From: Kitasatospora sp. CB01950
Lineage (GTDB): Bacteria; Actinomycetota; Actinomycetes; Streptomycetales; Streptomycetaceae
NCBI RefSeq assembly: GCF_001905465.1
Contig: NZ_LISX01000001.1
Span: 641,974 to 705,973, forward strand
DNA length: 64,000 nt
Direction: 5' to 3'
In this document: positions 16,219 through 25,284 of the stretch, piece after piece
How the letters are laid out: each line of letters begins with the position of its first letter
How positions within the stretch are numbered: the first letter of the stretch is position 1
The notes under the pieces: model-generated
What the model saw: the letters and a program-made list of their open reading frames with translations, nothing else
The model's database searches: none
Told to the model about the DNA's origin: nothing
Made by a program: the position numbers and the translations under genes

Positions 16219-17961
16219 GTGAGCGACACCAAGACCAGCCCCCAGCCGGCCGACGCCGCGGACCCGGACGCCGCCGACGTCGAGCGGCTCAGCACCGCGC
16301 CCGCCGAGGATGCCGACGTCCCGGTCGGCATAGGTTTCGTCGGCTGGCTGCGCTGGTTCTGGCGGCAGCTCACCTCGATGCGGGTCGCCCTGCTGCTGCT
16401 CTTCCTGCTGTCGCTGGCGGCCATCCCGGGCTCGCTGGTCCCGCAGGAGGGCCCGAACCAGGAGACGAAGCTCGCGGCGTGGAAGGCCGCGCACAAGGGT
16501 GTCGTCCCGCTGTTCGAGAAGCTTCAGCTCTTCGATGTCTACAGGTCGCCATGGTTCTCGGCGATCTACATCCTGCTGTTCATCTCGCTGGCCGGCTGCA
16601 TCGTGCCGCGCACCTGGCAGTTCGTCGGTGTGCTGCGCGCGCAGCCCCCGGCGGCTCCGCGCAACCTGACCCGGATGCCGGTCTACGCAGCCTGGCGGAG
16701 CGACGTCGAACCGGACGCCGTGAACGCCGCCGCCCACGCGCTGCTGAAGAAGCGCGGCTTCCGGGTCGCCGCCGGCAAGGGTTCGGTCGCCGCCGAGAAG
16801 GGCTACCTGCGCGAGGTCGGCAACCTGCTCTTCCACTTCTCGCTGTTCGCGCTGCTGATCGGTGTCGCCTGGGCCGGCCTGGCCTCCGGCACCGCCAACA
16901 AGCTGGTGCTGGAGGGCCAGGGCTACTCCAACACCACCACCCAGATCGACGACTTCTACGGCTCGCAGTTCTACGGCATCAACGACCTGGACTCCTTCGG
17001 CTTCAAGCTGGACGGCTTCACCGCCAAGTACCAGGAGAGCGGCCCGCAGACCGGCACCGCCCGGCAGTTCACCGCGAACGTCCGCTACTGGGTCGGCGAC
17101 GACGCGACCAAGCTGAAGAAGTCGACCATCGAGGTCAACCACCCGCTGGAGATCGACGGTTCCAAGGTCTTCCTGATCGGCCACGGCTACGCCCCGGTGG
17201 TGACGGTCAAGAACGCCAAGGGCGAGATCGTCTACCGCGGTCCGACGGCGTTCCTGCCGACCGATGCCAACATGACCTCGCGCGGCGTGATCAAGGTCAA
17301 CGACTACGGTACCGACGCCAACGGCGACAAGGTCCAGCTGGCGTTCCAGGGCTACTTCCTGCCCACCGCGGCGGAGAACTTCGACCGCACCGGCCCGATC
17401 TCGCTGTTCCCGGCCCCCGCCGACCCGCAGCTGGTGATCAACGCCTACGCCGGCGACCTGCGCACCGACAGCGGAGTGCCGCAGAACGTGTACCAGCTGG
17501 ACGACAAGGCGATGACTCAGCTGAAGGACGGCGACAAGATCGCCAAGGCCCGTCTCAAGGTCGGCCAGACCTGGGAGCTGCCCGACGGCTACGGCACGCT
17601 CAGCTACGACGGCTACCAGCAGTGGGCCTCGTTCAGCGTCTCGCACCGCCCCGGCAACTCGATCGCGCTGGTCGGCGGGATCGCCGCGATCCTCGGCCTG
17701 ATCGGCTCGCTGTTCGTGCAGCGCCGCCGGATCTGGGTCCGGGCCGTCGCCGGTCCCGACGGCCGCACCCTGGTCGAGGTGGCCGGCCTGAGCCGCAGCG
17801 AGTCCGCCCGCACCGCCGAGGAGCTCGCCGAGCTCGCCGTCGAGCTGCAGGACGACGCCCCGGCCGTCGACGAGCCCTCCGAGACCGATACCGAAGACGC
17901 ACCGGCAGCCGCCGACTCCCCGGCCGCAGCCGCCCCCACCGCCCCGGAAACCAAGGAGTAG
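16219..17961 (+). CDS. resB: Cytochrome c biogenesis protein ResB
   Basis: 580 residues. GTG start at 16219. The N-terminus is acidic, followed by a first helix (MRVALLLLFLLSLAAIPGS), two more helices (about 115-133 and 205-225), a large extracytoplasmic domain (about 230-470) and a fourth helix (GGIAAILGLIGSLFVQRRR). Motifs SLVPQEG and LREVGNLLFHFSLFALL are typical of ResB/Ccs1. With CcsB it exports haem and ligates it to apocytochrome c. An Ala/Glu/Asp-rich cytosolic tail of about 50 residues ends the protein. It is coupled to ccsB with a 3-base gap. Confidence 0.95.
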   Translation: MSDTKTSPQPADAADPDAADVERLSTAPAEDADVPVGIGFVGWLRWFWRQLTSMRVALLLLFLLSLAAIPGSLVPQEGPNQETKLAAWKAAHKGVVPLFEKLQLFDVYRSPWFSAIYILLFISLAGCIVPRTWQFVGVLRAQPPAAPRNLTRMPVYAAWRSDVEPDAVNAAAHALLKKRGFRVAAGKGSVAAEKGYLREVGNLLFHFSLFALLIGVAWAGLASGTANKLVLEGQGYSNTTTQIDDFYGSQFYGINDLDSFGFKLDGFTAKYQESGPQTGTARQFTANVRYWVGDDATKLKKSTIEVNHPLEIDGSKVFLIGHGYAPVVTVKNAKGEIVYRGPTAFLPTDANMTSRGVIKVNDYGTDANGDKVQLAFQGYFLPTAAENFDRTGPISLFPAPADPQLVINAYAGDLRTDSGVPQNVYQLDDKAMTQLKDGDKIAKARLKVGQTWELPDGYGTLSYDGYQQWASFSVSHRPGNSIALVGGIAAILGLIGSLFVQRRRIWVRAVAGPDGRTLVEVAGLSRSESARTAEELAELAVELQDDAPAVDEPSETDTEDAPAAADSPAAAAPTAPETKE

Positions 17962-17964
17962 ACG

Positions 17965-19092
17965 GTGCTGCTCGCGCAGGTCAACACCCAGTTGGCCGAT
18001 ATCTCCAACAATCTGATCTATTCGGCGATGACCGTCTACACCTTGGCCATGTTCGCCCAGATGTTCGAGTGGACGTTCGGTGCCAAGGGCGGCGTCGCCG
18101 TCCGCTCCCGGCAGCAGGCCACCCTCGCGGAGGCGGTCAGCGACTCCGCGGACGCGGCCAAGGGCGTGCGCAAGGTCAGCGTCACGGTGGCCTCGCAGAG
18201 CGGCGGCACCACCACGCTGACCCGCACCGCGCTGGCCGACGCCGGCGCCACCACGGTGACCAGCGGCCGCGGCGACGACGACGGTGCCCCGGCCGACGGC
18301 CCCGGCCCGGCCGGCACCAGCGAGAAGGCCGACATGGCCGGCCGGATCGCGGTCTCGCTGACCGTGCTCGGCCTGCTGCTGCACGCCGGCAGCGTGATCA
18401 CCCGCGGCCTGTCGGTGATGCGCTGGCCGTGGGGCAACATGTACGAGTTCTCCGTCGCCTTCGCGCTGATGATGGTCGGCTCGTACGTCGTCCTGCTCGC
18501 CACCAAGAAGAACGTGCGCTGGCTCGGCCTGCCCGTGGTGATCGCCGTCCTGCTGATCCTCGGCGTCGCCGTCAGCATGCTGTACACCGACTCCGAGCAG
18601 CTCGTCCCGGCGCTGCACTCGTACTGGCTGGGCATTCACGTCTCCACCGCGACGATCTGCGGCGGCGCGTTCTTCGCGGCGTTCGTCGCCACCGGCACGT
18701 ACCTGATCAAGGACCGCTACGAGCACCGGATCGCGGCCGGCCTGACCGTCCGCGCGTCCAACCTGATGGACCGCCTGCCCGCGTCCAGCACGCTGGACAA
18801 GCTGTCCTACCGGATCAACGCCCTGGTCTTCCCGCTGTGGACGTTCACCATCATCGCGGGCGCGATCTGGGCCGAGGCCGCCTGGGGCAAGTACTGGGAG
18901 TGGGACCCGAAGGAGACCTGGTCGTTCATCACCTGGGTCGCCTACGCCGCCTACCTGCACGCCCGGGCCACCGCCGGCTGGCGCGGACGCAAGGCCGCCT
19001 ACCTGGCCCTGCTCGCCTTCGCCTGCTGGCTGTTCAACTTCTACGGCGTCAACATCTTCATCACCGGCAAGCACTCCTACGCCGGCGTCTGA
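17965..19092 (+). CDS. ccsB: Cytochrome c biogenesis protein CcsB/CcsA (haem handling)
   Basis: 375 residues. GTG start at 17965. After a first helix (residues about 12-32) there is a hydrophilic stretch of about 85 residues, then a polytopic membrane domain. The tryptophan-rich haem-binding WWD-type block reads GKYWEWDPKETWSFITWVAY near residues 310-330. Conserved histidines occur in LHSYWLGIHVSTA and in the following loops. It completes the System II set tlpA-ccdA-resB-ccsB and probably ends that operon. Confidence 0.95.
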   Translation: MLLAQVNTQLADISNNLIYSAMTVYTLAMFAQMFEWTFGAKGGVAVRSRQQATLAEAVSDSADAAKGVRKVSVTVASQSGGTTTLTRTALADAGATTVTSGRGDDDGAPADGPGPAGTSEKADMAGRIAVSLTVLGLLLHAGSVITRGLSVMRWPWGNMYEFSVAFALMMVGSYVVLLATKKNVRWLGLPVVIAVLLILGVAVSMLYTDSEQLVPALHSYWLGIHVSTATICGGAFFAAFVATGTYLIKDRYEHRIAAGLTVRASNLMDRLPASSTLDKLSYRINALVFPLWTFTIIAGAIWAEAAWGKYWEWDPKETWSFITWVAYAAYLHARATAGWRGRKAAYLALLAFACWLFNFYGVNIFITGKHSYAGV

Positions 19093-19169
19093 CGTCCCGC
19101 CACACCGAAGTCAACCCCGAGTCGACCGACTCACCCCCGAGAACCACAAGCCGCGAGGAGGGCCGCACC

Positions 19170-19574
19170 ATGGAGTGCGACGAGGTCATCATGACCGTCC
19201 GAATCACCGCAGCGGAACGTGCGCTGCTGCGACGGCTCGCCCAGGGCCACCACAGCGATGTCTCCGAGGTCGTCGCCGACGGCCTGCTGGACGTTCTGCC
19301 CACGCTGCACTGCCCGGCGGACGCCCACCGGCTGCTCGCCGCGCTCGCCACCCCGGCGCCCTGCGCGCTCACGGTGTGGCTTCCCACCGAGCTCGCCGAC
19401 CTGCTCACCATCGCCGCCGCGCGGATCGCCCACTCCACGGGCGTCCGCCTCGGCTCGTCCTGCGTCATGCTCGGGGCCGCCGTGCGGCTCTGGCTGGCCC
19501 AGGACCCGCTGCGACTGGCGGCCAACCTCACCACCATGCACGCCGGCCGCCCTGCGGCGCTCGTCGCGGCGTAG
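19170..19574 (+). CDS. Small conserved protein, possibly ribbon-helix-helix-like
   Basis: 134 residues. ATG at 19170 with GAGGAGGG about 8 bases upstream. The N-terminal MTVRITAAERALLRRLAQGHHSDVSEVVADGLLDVL looks like an RHH or antitoxin-type fold (strand, then two helices). A second similar stretch (LTVWLPTELADLLTIAAARIAHSTG) suggests an internal duplication. No partner gene is adjacent, and DNA binding is inference. The gene stands 77 bp after ccsB and converges on accE over a strong palindromic terminator. Confidence 0.65.
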   Translation: MECDEVIMTVRITAAERALLRRLAQGHHSDVSEVVADGLLDVLPTLHCPADAHRLLAALATPAPCALTVWLPTELADLLTIAAARIAHSTGVRLGSSCVMLGAAVRLWLAQDPLRLAANLTTMHAGRPAALVAA

Positions 19575-19592
19575 CAGCAGCGAAGAAACACC

Positions 19593-19626
19593 AGGGGCTC
19601 CGGAGGCGATCGCCTCCGGAGCCCCT
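19593..19626. terminator. Bidirectional terminator, perfect 34-bp palindrome
   Basis: The 17-bp arm AGGGGCTCCGGAGGCGA is followed at once by its exact reverse complement. It sits between the convergent genes ending at 19574 and 19634. Confidence 0.85.
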
Positions 19627-19633
19627 CGCGTCG

Positions 19634-19837
19634 TTACGCGGCCTGCTGCCAGCTGACCGGGGAGAAGTACGCCGGGCGGCGCTCCAGCCGGGACCAGGTG
19701 GCGATCGGCTCGACCGCCTGGTTGGCGGTGGCGATCGCCGCCGCCTGCGCGGCGCGGGCGGCGAGCACGGCGGTCAGGGCGGCGAGCTCCTCGGCGGACA
19801 GCGAGCCGCGGACGATACGGACGAGAGGTTCGTTCAT
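19634..19837 (-). CDS. accE: Acyl-CoA carboxylase epsilon subunit
   Basis: 67 residues. ATG at 19837 (MNEPLVRIVRGSLSAEELAAL). The opening VRIVRG-xxxxEELAAL is the signature of the actinobacterial AccE/PccE small subunit that stabilises the alpha-beta complex of acetyl/propionyl-CoA carboxylases. A C-terminal RRPAYFSPVSWQ segment is also typical. It follows the beta subunit gene on the same strand with a 59-bp gap, the normal order. Confidence 0.9.
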   Translation of the reverse strand: MNEPLVRIVRGSLSAEELAALTAVLAARAAQAAAIATANQAVEPIATWSRLERRPAYFSPVSWQQAA

Positions 19838-19896
19838 GGTTCCTGTTTCTCCCCCAGGCTGGCAGCTGAACGGTGGCGGCGGGCGCGTCGCACCGG

Positions 19897-21489
19897 TTAC
19901 ATCGGCGGGTTGCCGTGCTTGCGGCTCGGCAGATCGGCGTGCTTGGTGCGCAGCATGGCCAGCGAGGAGGCCAGCACGGCGCGGGTCTCGGCCGGGTCGA
20001 TGACGTCGTCCACGAGGCCGCGCTCGGCCGCGTAGTACGGGTGCATCAGCTCGCTCTTGTACTCCTTGATCTTCTGCGCGCGCATCGCCTCGGGGTCGTC
20101 GGCCCCGTTGATGTCGCGGCGGAAGATCACGTTCGCGGCGCCCTCGGCGCCCATCACGGCGATCTCGTTGGTCGGCCAGGCGAAGGACAGGTCCGCGCCG
20201 ATGGAGCGGGAGTCCATCACGATGTACGCGCCGCCGTACGCCTTGCGCAGGATCAGCTGGATGCGCGGGACGGTGGCGTTGCAGTACGCGTACAGCAACT
20301 TCGCGCCGTGGCGGATGATGCCGTCGTGCTCCTGGTCCACGCCGGGCAGGAAGCCCGGCACGTCCAGCATGGTGACCAGCGGGATGTTGAACGCGTCGCA
20401 CATCTGCACGAAGCGCGCGGACTTCTCGGAGGCGTTGATGTCCAGCACGCCGGCCAGCGACTGCGGCTGGTTGGCGATGATGCCGACCACGTGGCCGTCC
20501 ACCCGAGCCAGCGCGCAGATCACGTTGGTGGCCCAGCGCTCGTGGACCTCCAGGTACTCGCCGTGGTCGACGATCTCCTCGATGACCTTGCGCATGTCGT
20601 ACGGGCGGTTGCCGTCGGCGGGGACGAGGTCGAGCAGCGAGTCGTTGCGGCGCTCGACCGGGTCGTCGTTGGCGACCACCGGCGGCATCTCGCGGTTGTT
20701 CTGCGGGAGGAGGGACAGCAGGTAGCGGACCTCCTCGATGCAGGACTGCTCGTCGTCGTAGACGAAGTGCGAGACGCCCGAGACGGAGGAGTGGACGTCG
20801 GCGCCGCCGAGGCCGTTCTGGGTGATCTTCTCGCCGGTGACGGCCTGCACCACGTCGGGGCCGGTGATGAACATCTGCGAGGTCTCGCGGACCATGAACA
20901 CGAAGTCGGTCAGCGCGGGCGAGTACGCCGCGCCACCGGCGCACGGGCCGAGCATCACGGAGATCTGCGGGATGACGCCCGAGGCGCGGGTGTTGCGCTG
21001 GAAGATGCCGCCGTAGCCGGCCAGCGCGGTGACGCCCTCCTGGATGCGGGCGCCGGCGCCGTCGTTCAGCGACACCAGCGGGGCGCCGGCCGCGATGGCC
21101 ATGTCCATGATCTTGTGGATCTTCTGCGCGTGGGCCTCGCCCAGCGCGCCGCCGAAGATTCGGAAGTCGTGGGCGTAGGTGAAGACGGTGCGGCCGTGGA
21201 CGGTGCCCCAGCCGACGATCACGCCGTCGGTGTGGGGCTTCTTCGCCTCCAGGCCGAAGCCCTGGGCGCGGTGCCGGCGCAGCGGCTCGACCTCGCGGAA
21301 GGAGCCCTCGTCCAGCAGCAGGTCGATCCGCTCGCGGGCGGTCAGCTTGCCCTTGGCGTGCTGGGCCTCGGTGGCCTTCTCGCTCGGACCCCGGCGGACC
21401 TGCTCGCGCAGCTCGTGAAGTTCGGCGACCCGGCTACGGGCATCGGCCGGAGCCTCGCCGCCGACCGGCGCGTCGTGCAGGACCGTCAT
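19897..21489 (-). CDS. Acyl-CoA (propionyl-CoA) carboxylase beta subunit
   Basis: 530 residues. I choose ATG 21489 (MTVLHDAP) because GGAGAGG lies 6 bases upstream; an ATG at 21510 would add seven residues. Two crotonase-like carboxyltransferase halves: the N domain holds KLTARERIDLLLDEGSF and GARIQEGVTALAGYGGIF, and the C domain holds LDVPGFLPGVDQEHDGIIRHGAKLLYAY and KAYGGAYIVMDS. The enzyme transfers CO2 from carboxybiotin on the alpha subunit (not in this window) to acetyl- or propionyl-CoA, giving malonyl- or methylmalonyl-CoA for fatty acid and polyketide synthesis. Length equals that of PccB-type subunits. Confidence 0.93.
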   Translation of the reverse strand: MTVLHDAPVGGEAPADARSRVAELHELREQVRRGPSEKATEAQHAKGKLTARERIDLLLDEGSFREVEPLRRHRAQGFGLEAKKPHTDGVIVGWGTVHGRTVFTYAHDFRIFGGALGEAHAQKIHKIMDMAIAAGAPLVSLNDGAGARIQEGVTALAGYGGIFQRNTRASGVIPQISVMLGPCAGGAAYSPALTDFVFMVRETSQMFITGPDVVQAVTGEKITQNGLGGADVHSSVSGVSHFVYDDEQSCIEEVRYLLSLLPQNNREMPPVVANDDPVERRNDSLLDLVPADGNRPYDMRKVIEEIVDHGEYLEVHERWATNVICALARVDGHVVGIIANQPQSLAGVLDINASEKSARFVQMCDAFNIPLVTMLDVPGFLPGVDQEHDGIIRHGAKLLYAYCNATVPRIQLILRKAYGGAYIVMDSRSIGADLSFAWPTNEIAVMGAEGAANVIFRRDINGADDPEAMRAQKIKEYKSELMHPYYAAERGLVDDVIDPAETRAVLASSLAMLRTKHADLPSRKHGNPPM

Positions 21490-21840
21490 CTCGAACCTCT
21501 CCAAGGTCACCTGAGTCAGCGAACACCTCTTCTGCTACGACAGTACGAGCCAGTGCGCCTGCGTTTCGGCGTCCATTCCGTACAAGGTCGGGACCCGATC
21601 GCTGTAGAGGGCGCACAGAAGGGGGCGCGCGGGGCTACTGCCGGGTCGCTTCCGACGGGTACCCGGGGATACCCCCCACCGGGATCGTCATAGCAGGTGA
21701 ATTGGCAGGTCAGCGGCAAGATTCGGGGCATGCGAAGGCCGCCGGAACGCGGCCCTCCGGAAGGGGCGCGCGAAGGCCGGCGGCCGACTGGAACAGAACC
21801 GGAGAAGGTTCGGATGGTAGGGATGCGCCAAAAGGCGGGA
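21490..21840. other. 351-bp region between two leftward genes
   Basis: No gene is supported. It must hold the promoter of the carboxylase beta gene, which reads leftward from 21489, and the end of the leftward gene at 21841. Short G/C repeats around 21655-21680 are visible, but no clear operator or terminator. Confidence 0.4.
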
Positions 21841-22245
21841 TCAGCTCTTCGGATCCTCCTCCGGGCGCTCGCCCCGGCGCAGATCCTCCTCGCGGCGGCG
21901 CAGGTCCGCCTCCCACTGCTTGAGCATGTCCTCGTGCTGCTGATTGCCGCGCTTCAGCGAGGCCAGGAACTCCGGGTCGTCGTCCGGCGCGAGCGGCCGC
22001 GGCCGCTCGTACTCCGGGTATCCGGCCGTCGGACCGGACGGCCACGGCACCTGGCGGCGGCGGGCCCGGCGCTTTCCGGCCACCAGCCAGGCGATCGACC
22101 CGACCAGCGGGAACAGCAGCACGATGATCACCCACACCACCTTCGGCAGGTGGCGGATCTCGTCCTCCGGGGTGGTCAGGCAGTCGATGAACGCCCACAC
22201 CCACAGGGCCAGCAGCACGACCGTGGGGGCGACTCGCAGAAGCAC
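21841..22245 (-). CDS. Small membrane protein with PLDc_N-like domain
   Basis: 134 residues. GTG at 22245 with CGGAG about 10 bases upstream. Two hydrophobic helices (about 4-20 and 37-58) contain VWAFIDCLTTPEDEIRHLPKVVWVIIVLLFPLVGSIAWLV in the pattern of the phospholipase-D nuclease N-terminal (PLDc_N) domain, a two-helix membrane module. The cytosolic tail is charged and coiled-coil like (EFLASLKRGNQQHEDMLKQWEADLRRREEDLRR). It diverges from the UbiD-like gene. Function unknown; the same domain recurs in the protein at 54991. Confidence 0.78.
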   Translation of the reverse strand: MLLRVAPTVVLLALWVWAFIDCLTTPEDEIRHLPKVVWVIIVLLFPLVGSIAWLVAGKRRARRRQVPWPSGPTAGYPEYERPRPLAPDDDPEFLASLKRGNQQHEDMLKQWEADLRRREEDLRRGERPEEDPKS

Positions 22246-22320
22246 AGCGCAGAACTCCGAACTACGTTCGAACAGGACCCTTGGCGGGCTCAGGTTAGCC
22301 CGTATCGGATACTGACAGGT

Positions 22321-23778
22321 ATGGCATACGACGATCTCCGTTCCTTCCTCCGGGCCCTGGAACGGGAGGGCGACCTGAAGCGGATCAAGGTGGAGGTCGA
22401 CCCCTATCTGGAGGTCGGCGAGATCGTCGACCGGGTGCAGAAGGCCAAGGGCCCCGCGCTGCTCTTCGAGAACGTCAAGGGCTCGGCGATGCCGCTGGCC
22501 ATGAACGTCTTCGGCACCGAGCGCCGGCTCTCCAAGGCCCTCGGCCTGAAGTCCCCCGACGACATCGCCGAGAAGATCGGCGGCCTGCTCAAGCCCGAAC
22601 TGCCGCACGGCTTCACCGGCTTCCGCGAGGCCTTCGGCAAGCTCGCCTCGATGGCGCACGTTCCGCCGAAGAGCGTGAAGTCCGGCGACGCCCCGGTGCA
22701 CGAGGTCGTGCTCACCGGCGAGGACGTCGACCTGGAGCAGCTGCCTGCCCTCTTCACCTGGCCGCAGGACGGCGGCTCCTTCTTCAACCTCGGCCTGACC
22801 CACACCAAGGACCCGGACTCGGGCATCCGCAACCTCGGCCTGTACCGGCTGCAGCGGCACGACAAGCGCACCATCGGCATGCACTGGCAGATCCACAAGG
22901 ACAGCCGCAACCACGCCGCGGTCGCCGCCAAGCGCGGCGAGAAGCTCCCCGTCGCGATCGCCTTCGGCTGCCCGCCCGCCGTCACCTACGCCGCCACCGC
23001 ACCGCTGCCCGGCGACATCGACGAGTACCTGTTCGCCGGCTTCGTCGCGGGCGAGCGGGTCCGCATGGTCGACTGCAAGACCGTCCCGCTGCAGGTCCCC
23101 GCCGACGCCGAGGTCGTCCTCGAAGGCTGGCTGGAGCCCGGCGAGATGCTCCCCGAGGGCCCGTTCGGCGACCACACCGGCTTCTACACGCCGCAGGAGC
23201 CGTTCCCGGCGCTCACCATCGACTGCGTCACCATGCGCCGCCGCCCGCTGCTGCAGTCCATCGTGGTCGGCCGGCCGCCCACCGAGGACGGGCCGCTCGG
23301 CAAGTTCACCGAGCGCTTCTTCCTGCCGCTGCTCAAGGTGATCATCCCGGACATCGTCGACTACGACCTGCCCGAGGCCGGCGGCTTCCACAACTGCGTG
23401 ATCGTCTCGATCGACAAGAAGTACCCCAAGCACGCCCAGAAGGTCATGCACGCCATCTGGGGCGCCCACATGATGTCGCTGACCAAGCTGATCATCGTGG
23501 TGGACGCCGACTGCGACGTCCACGACTACCAGGAAGTCGCCTGGCGGGCCCTCGGCAACGTCGACTACAGCCGCGACCTGTCCGTCGTCGAAGGCCCCGT
23601 CGACCACCTCGACCACGCCTCCTACCAGCAGTTCTGGGGCGGCAAGGCCGGCATCGACGCCACCCGCAAACTCCCCGAGGAGGGCTACACCCGCGACGGC
23701 GGCTGGCCCGAGATGGTCGCCTCCGACCCGGCGACCGCCGCCCGGGTCACCCGTCGCTGGAAGGAGTACGGGCTGTGA
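22321..23778 (+). CDS. UbiD-family decarboxylase, futalosine menaquinone pathway
   Basis: 485 residues from ATG 22321; no good ribosome site precedes it, so it may be leaderless. UbiD signature blocks: PALLFENVKG, the central NLGLYRLQRHDKRTIGMHWQIHKD and GPFGDHTGFYTPQEPFP. UbiD enzymes use prenylated FMN made by UbiX to decarboxylate aromatic acids. The stop overlaps the prenyltransferase gene by four bases, and UbiX- and MqnE-like genes lie downstream, so the substrate is probably 1,4-dihydroxy-6-naphthoate or its prenylated form. Confidence 0.93.
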   Translation: MAYDDLRSFLRALEREGDLKRIKVEVDPYLEVGEIVDRVQKAKGPALLFENVKGSAMPLAMNVFGTERRLSKALGLKSPDDIAEKIGGLLKPELPHGFTGFREAFGKLASMAHVPPKSVKSGDAPVHEVVLTGEDVDLEQLPALFTWPQDGGSFFNLGLTHTKDPDSGIRNLGLYRLQRHDKRTIGMHWQIHKDSRNHAAVAAKRGEKLPVAIAFGCPPAVTYAATAPLPGDIDEYLFAGFVAGERVRMVDCKTVPLQVPADAEVVLEGWLEPGEMLPEGPFGDHTGFYTPQEPFPALTIDCVTMRRRPLLQSIVVGRPPTEDGPLGKFTERFFLPLLKVIIPDIVDYDLPEAGGFHNCVIVSIDKKYPKHAQKVMHAIWGAHMMSLTKLIIVVDADCDVHDYQEVAWRALGNVDYSRDLSVVEGPVDHLDHASYQQFWGGKAGIDATRKLPEEGYTRDGGWPEMVASDPATAARVTRRWKEYGL

Positions 23779-24680
23779 CCGCCACCGCTGCCGCCTTCGA
23801 GGCTCCGCAGAGCAGGACCCGGGCCTTCCTGCGCCTGGTCATGATCGAGCACTCGATCTTCGCCCTGCCGTTCGCCTACATCGCCGCCCTCACCGCGATG
23901 TTCCTCGCGGACAAGTCCGTGCACTGGGGCCAGCTGCTGCTGGTCACCGTCTGCATGGTCGGCCTGCGCACCTTCGCGATGGCCGCCAACCGGATCATCG
24001 ACCGCGAGATCGACGCCCGGAATCCGCGCACCGCCAATCGCGAACTCGTCACCGGCGCCGTCTCGGTCCGCACCGCGTACATCGGCTCCGCCATCGCCCT
24101 CGCGGTCTTCCTCGGCTCCGCGGCCCTGCTCAACACCCTCTGCCTGGTGCTGGCCCCCGTCGCCGTGATCCCGATGGTCGTCTACCCCTACGGCAAGCGG
24201 TTCACCGACTTCCCGCAGGCCATCCTCGGCCTCGCCCAGGCCATCGGCCCCGTCGGCGCCTGGCTCGCCGTCACCGGCACCTGGTCCTGGGAGGCCGCCG
24301 TCCTCGGCCTCGCCGTCGGCATCTGGATCGGCGGCTTCGACCTCATCTACGCCTGCCAGGACGTCGCCGCCGACCGCGGCATGGGCGTCCGCTCCGTCCC
24401 GGCGAAGTTCGGCATCCCCGCCGCGATCACCGGCGCCCGCGTCTGCCACGCCCTCACCACCGCCCTGCTCGTCTGGTACGCCGTCCTCACCCACGCCGGC
24501 GCCTTCTTCTGGTGCGGCCTCGCCGTCGTCGCCGGCGCGTTCGTCTACGAGCACACCATCGTCAAGCCGCACGATCTCTCGCGCCTGAACCGGGCGTTCT
24601 TCTCCACCAACGGTTTCGTGGGGATCTCGCTCTTCGCCTTCGCCCTCATCGACCTGATCGCCCGGGGTCTCACGGTGTAA
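23775..24680 (+). CDS. mqnP: UbiA-family prenyltransferase, probable MqnP of menaquinone synthesis
   Basis: 301 residues. GTG at 23775 overlaps the UbiD-like stop. About eight hydrophobic helices. The first Asp-rich motif is NRIIDREIDARNPRTANRE (about 75-93), and the second lies in IYACQDVAADRGMGVRSVP (about 192-210), both needed to bind polyprenyl diphosphate with Mg. In futalosine organisms MqnP prenylates 1,4-dihydroxy-6-naphthoate in the membrane. Operon position with the UbiD-like gene supports this. Confidence 0.92.
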   Translation: MTATAAAFEAPQSRTRAFLRLVMIEHSIFALPFAYIAALTAMFLADKSVHWGQLLLVTVCMVGLRTFAMAANRIIDREIDARNPRTANRELVTGAVSVRTAYIGSAIALAVFLGSAALLNTLCLVLAPVAVIPMVVYPYGKRFTDFPQAILGLAQAIGPVGAWLAVTGTWSWEAAVLGLAVGIWIGGFDLIYACQDVAADRGMGVRSVPAKFGIPAAITGARVCHALTTALLVWYAVLTHAGAFFWCGLAVVAGAFVYEHTIVKPHDLSRLNRAFFSTNGFVGISLFAFALIDLIARGLTV

Positions 24681-24711
24681 AGGGCACGAAGACAGGGGCG
24701 TGTGGGGGCAC

Positions 24712-24735
24712 CTCCCGGCCCGCCAGGGCCGGGGG
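24712..24735 (+). terminator. Hairpin terminator after mqnP
   Basis: CCCGGCCC (24714-24721), loop GCCA, GGGCCGGG (24726-24733), extended by two weaker pairs; located 33 bases after the mqnP stop. Confidence 0.6.
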
Positions 24736-24902
24736 AGAACTGCGCGAAGTGGAAAGCACCTGACCGCACGATCGCGACGCAGGTCAATGACTTGCACGTG
24801 ATCGCGACCTCGCGGACATGGTGGGCGCTTGTCGCTGCCGCCCGGCAGCGGGATGCGCCATGCTGGAACGAGGGGCCCGACGAGAGCCGGACAGGGAGCG
24901 CG

Positions 24903-25280
24903 ATGATCGGCACACTGCAGTGCGTGGTGCTGGACTGCCACTACCCGGCGGGCCTGGCGCACTTCTACGCCGCTCTGCTCGGCGGTGAGGTCGACCGGCC
25001 CGACCCGCGCTGGTCGCTCGACGAGGAGTGGTCCACCGTCCACCTGCCGAACGGCCAGGTGCTCGGTTTCCAGCGCGTCGAGGACTACCGCCCGCCGATC
25101 TGGCCCGACCCGGGCCACCCGCAGCAGCTGCACCTGGACATCGAGGTCGAGGACGTCGCCGCTGTGGAGCAGCGAGTGGTGGAACTCGGCGCCGAGGTCA
25201 AGGACCGGCAGCAGGGCTGGACGGTGTTCGTCGACCCGGCCGGGCACCCGTTCTGCCTGATCCCGCGCCACGCCGCCTGA
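24903..25280 (+). CDS. VOC (glyoxalase/bleomycin-resistance fold) family protein
   Basis: 125 residues. ATG at 24903 with GGGAGCG just upstream. Two beta-alpha-beta3 modules: VVLDCHYPAGLAHFYAALLGG (first helix) with ending block LGFQRVEDYRPP, and QLHLDIEVEDVAAVEQRVVELGAEV with VFVDPAGHPFCLIPR. His and Glu at these places usually hold a metal. VOC proteins include dioxygenases, lyases and drug-binding proteins; the role here cannot be told. It converges on the MOSC gene with only four bases between stops. Confidence 0.85.
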   Translation: MIGTLQCVVLDCHYPAGLAHFYAALLGGEVDRPDPRWSLDEEWSTVHLPNGQVLGFQRVEDYRPPIWPDPGHPQQLHLDIEVEDVAAVEQRVVELGAEVKDRQQGWTVFVDPAGHPFCLIPRHAA

Positions 25281-25284
25281 CCGC

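Noticed and set aside
15262..19074. A minus-strand open frame of about 1,270 codons across the cytochrome c maturation genes
   Set aside because: It is antisense to four well-supported genes and its composition (Gly, Arg, Asp, Val) is that of a shadow frame.
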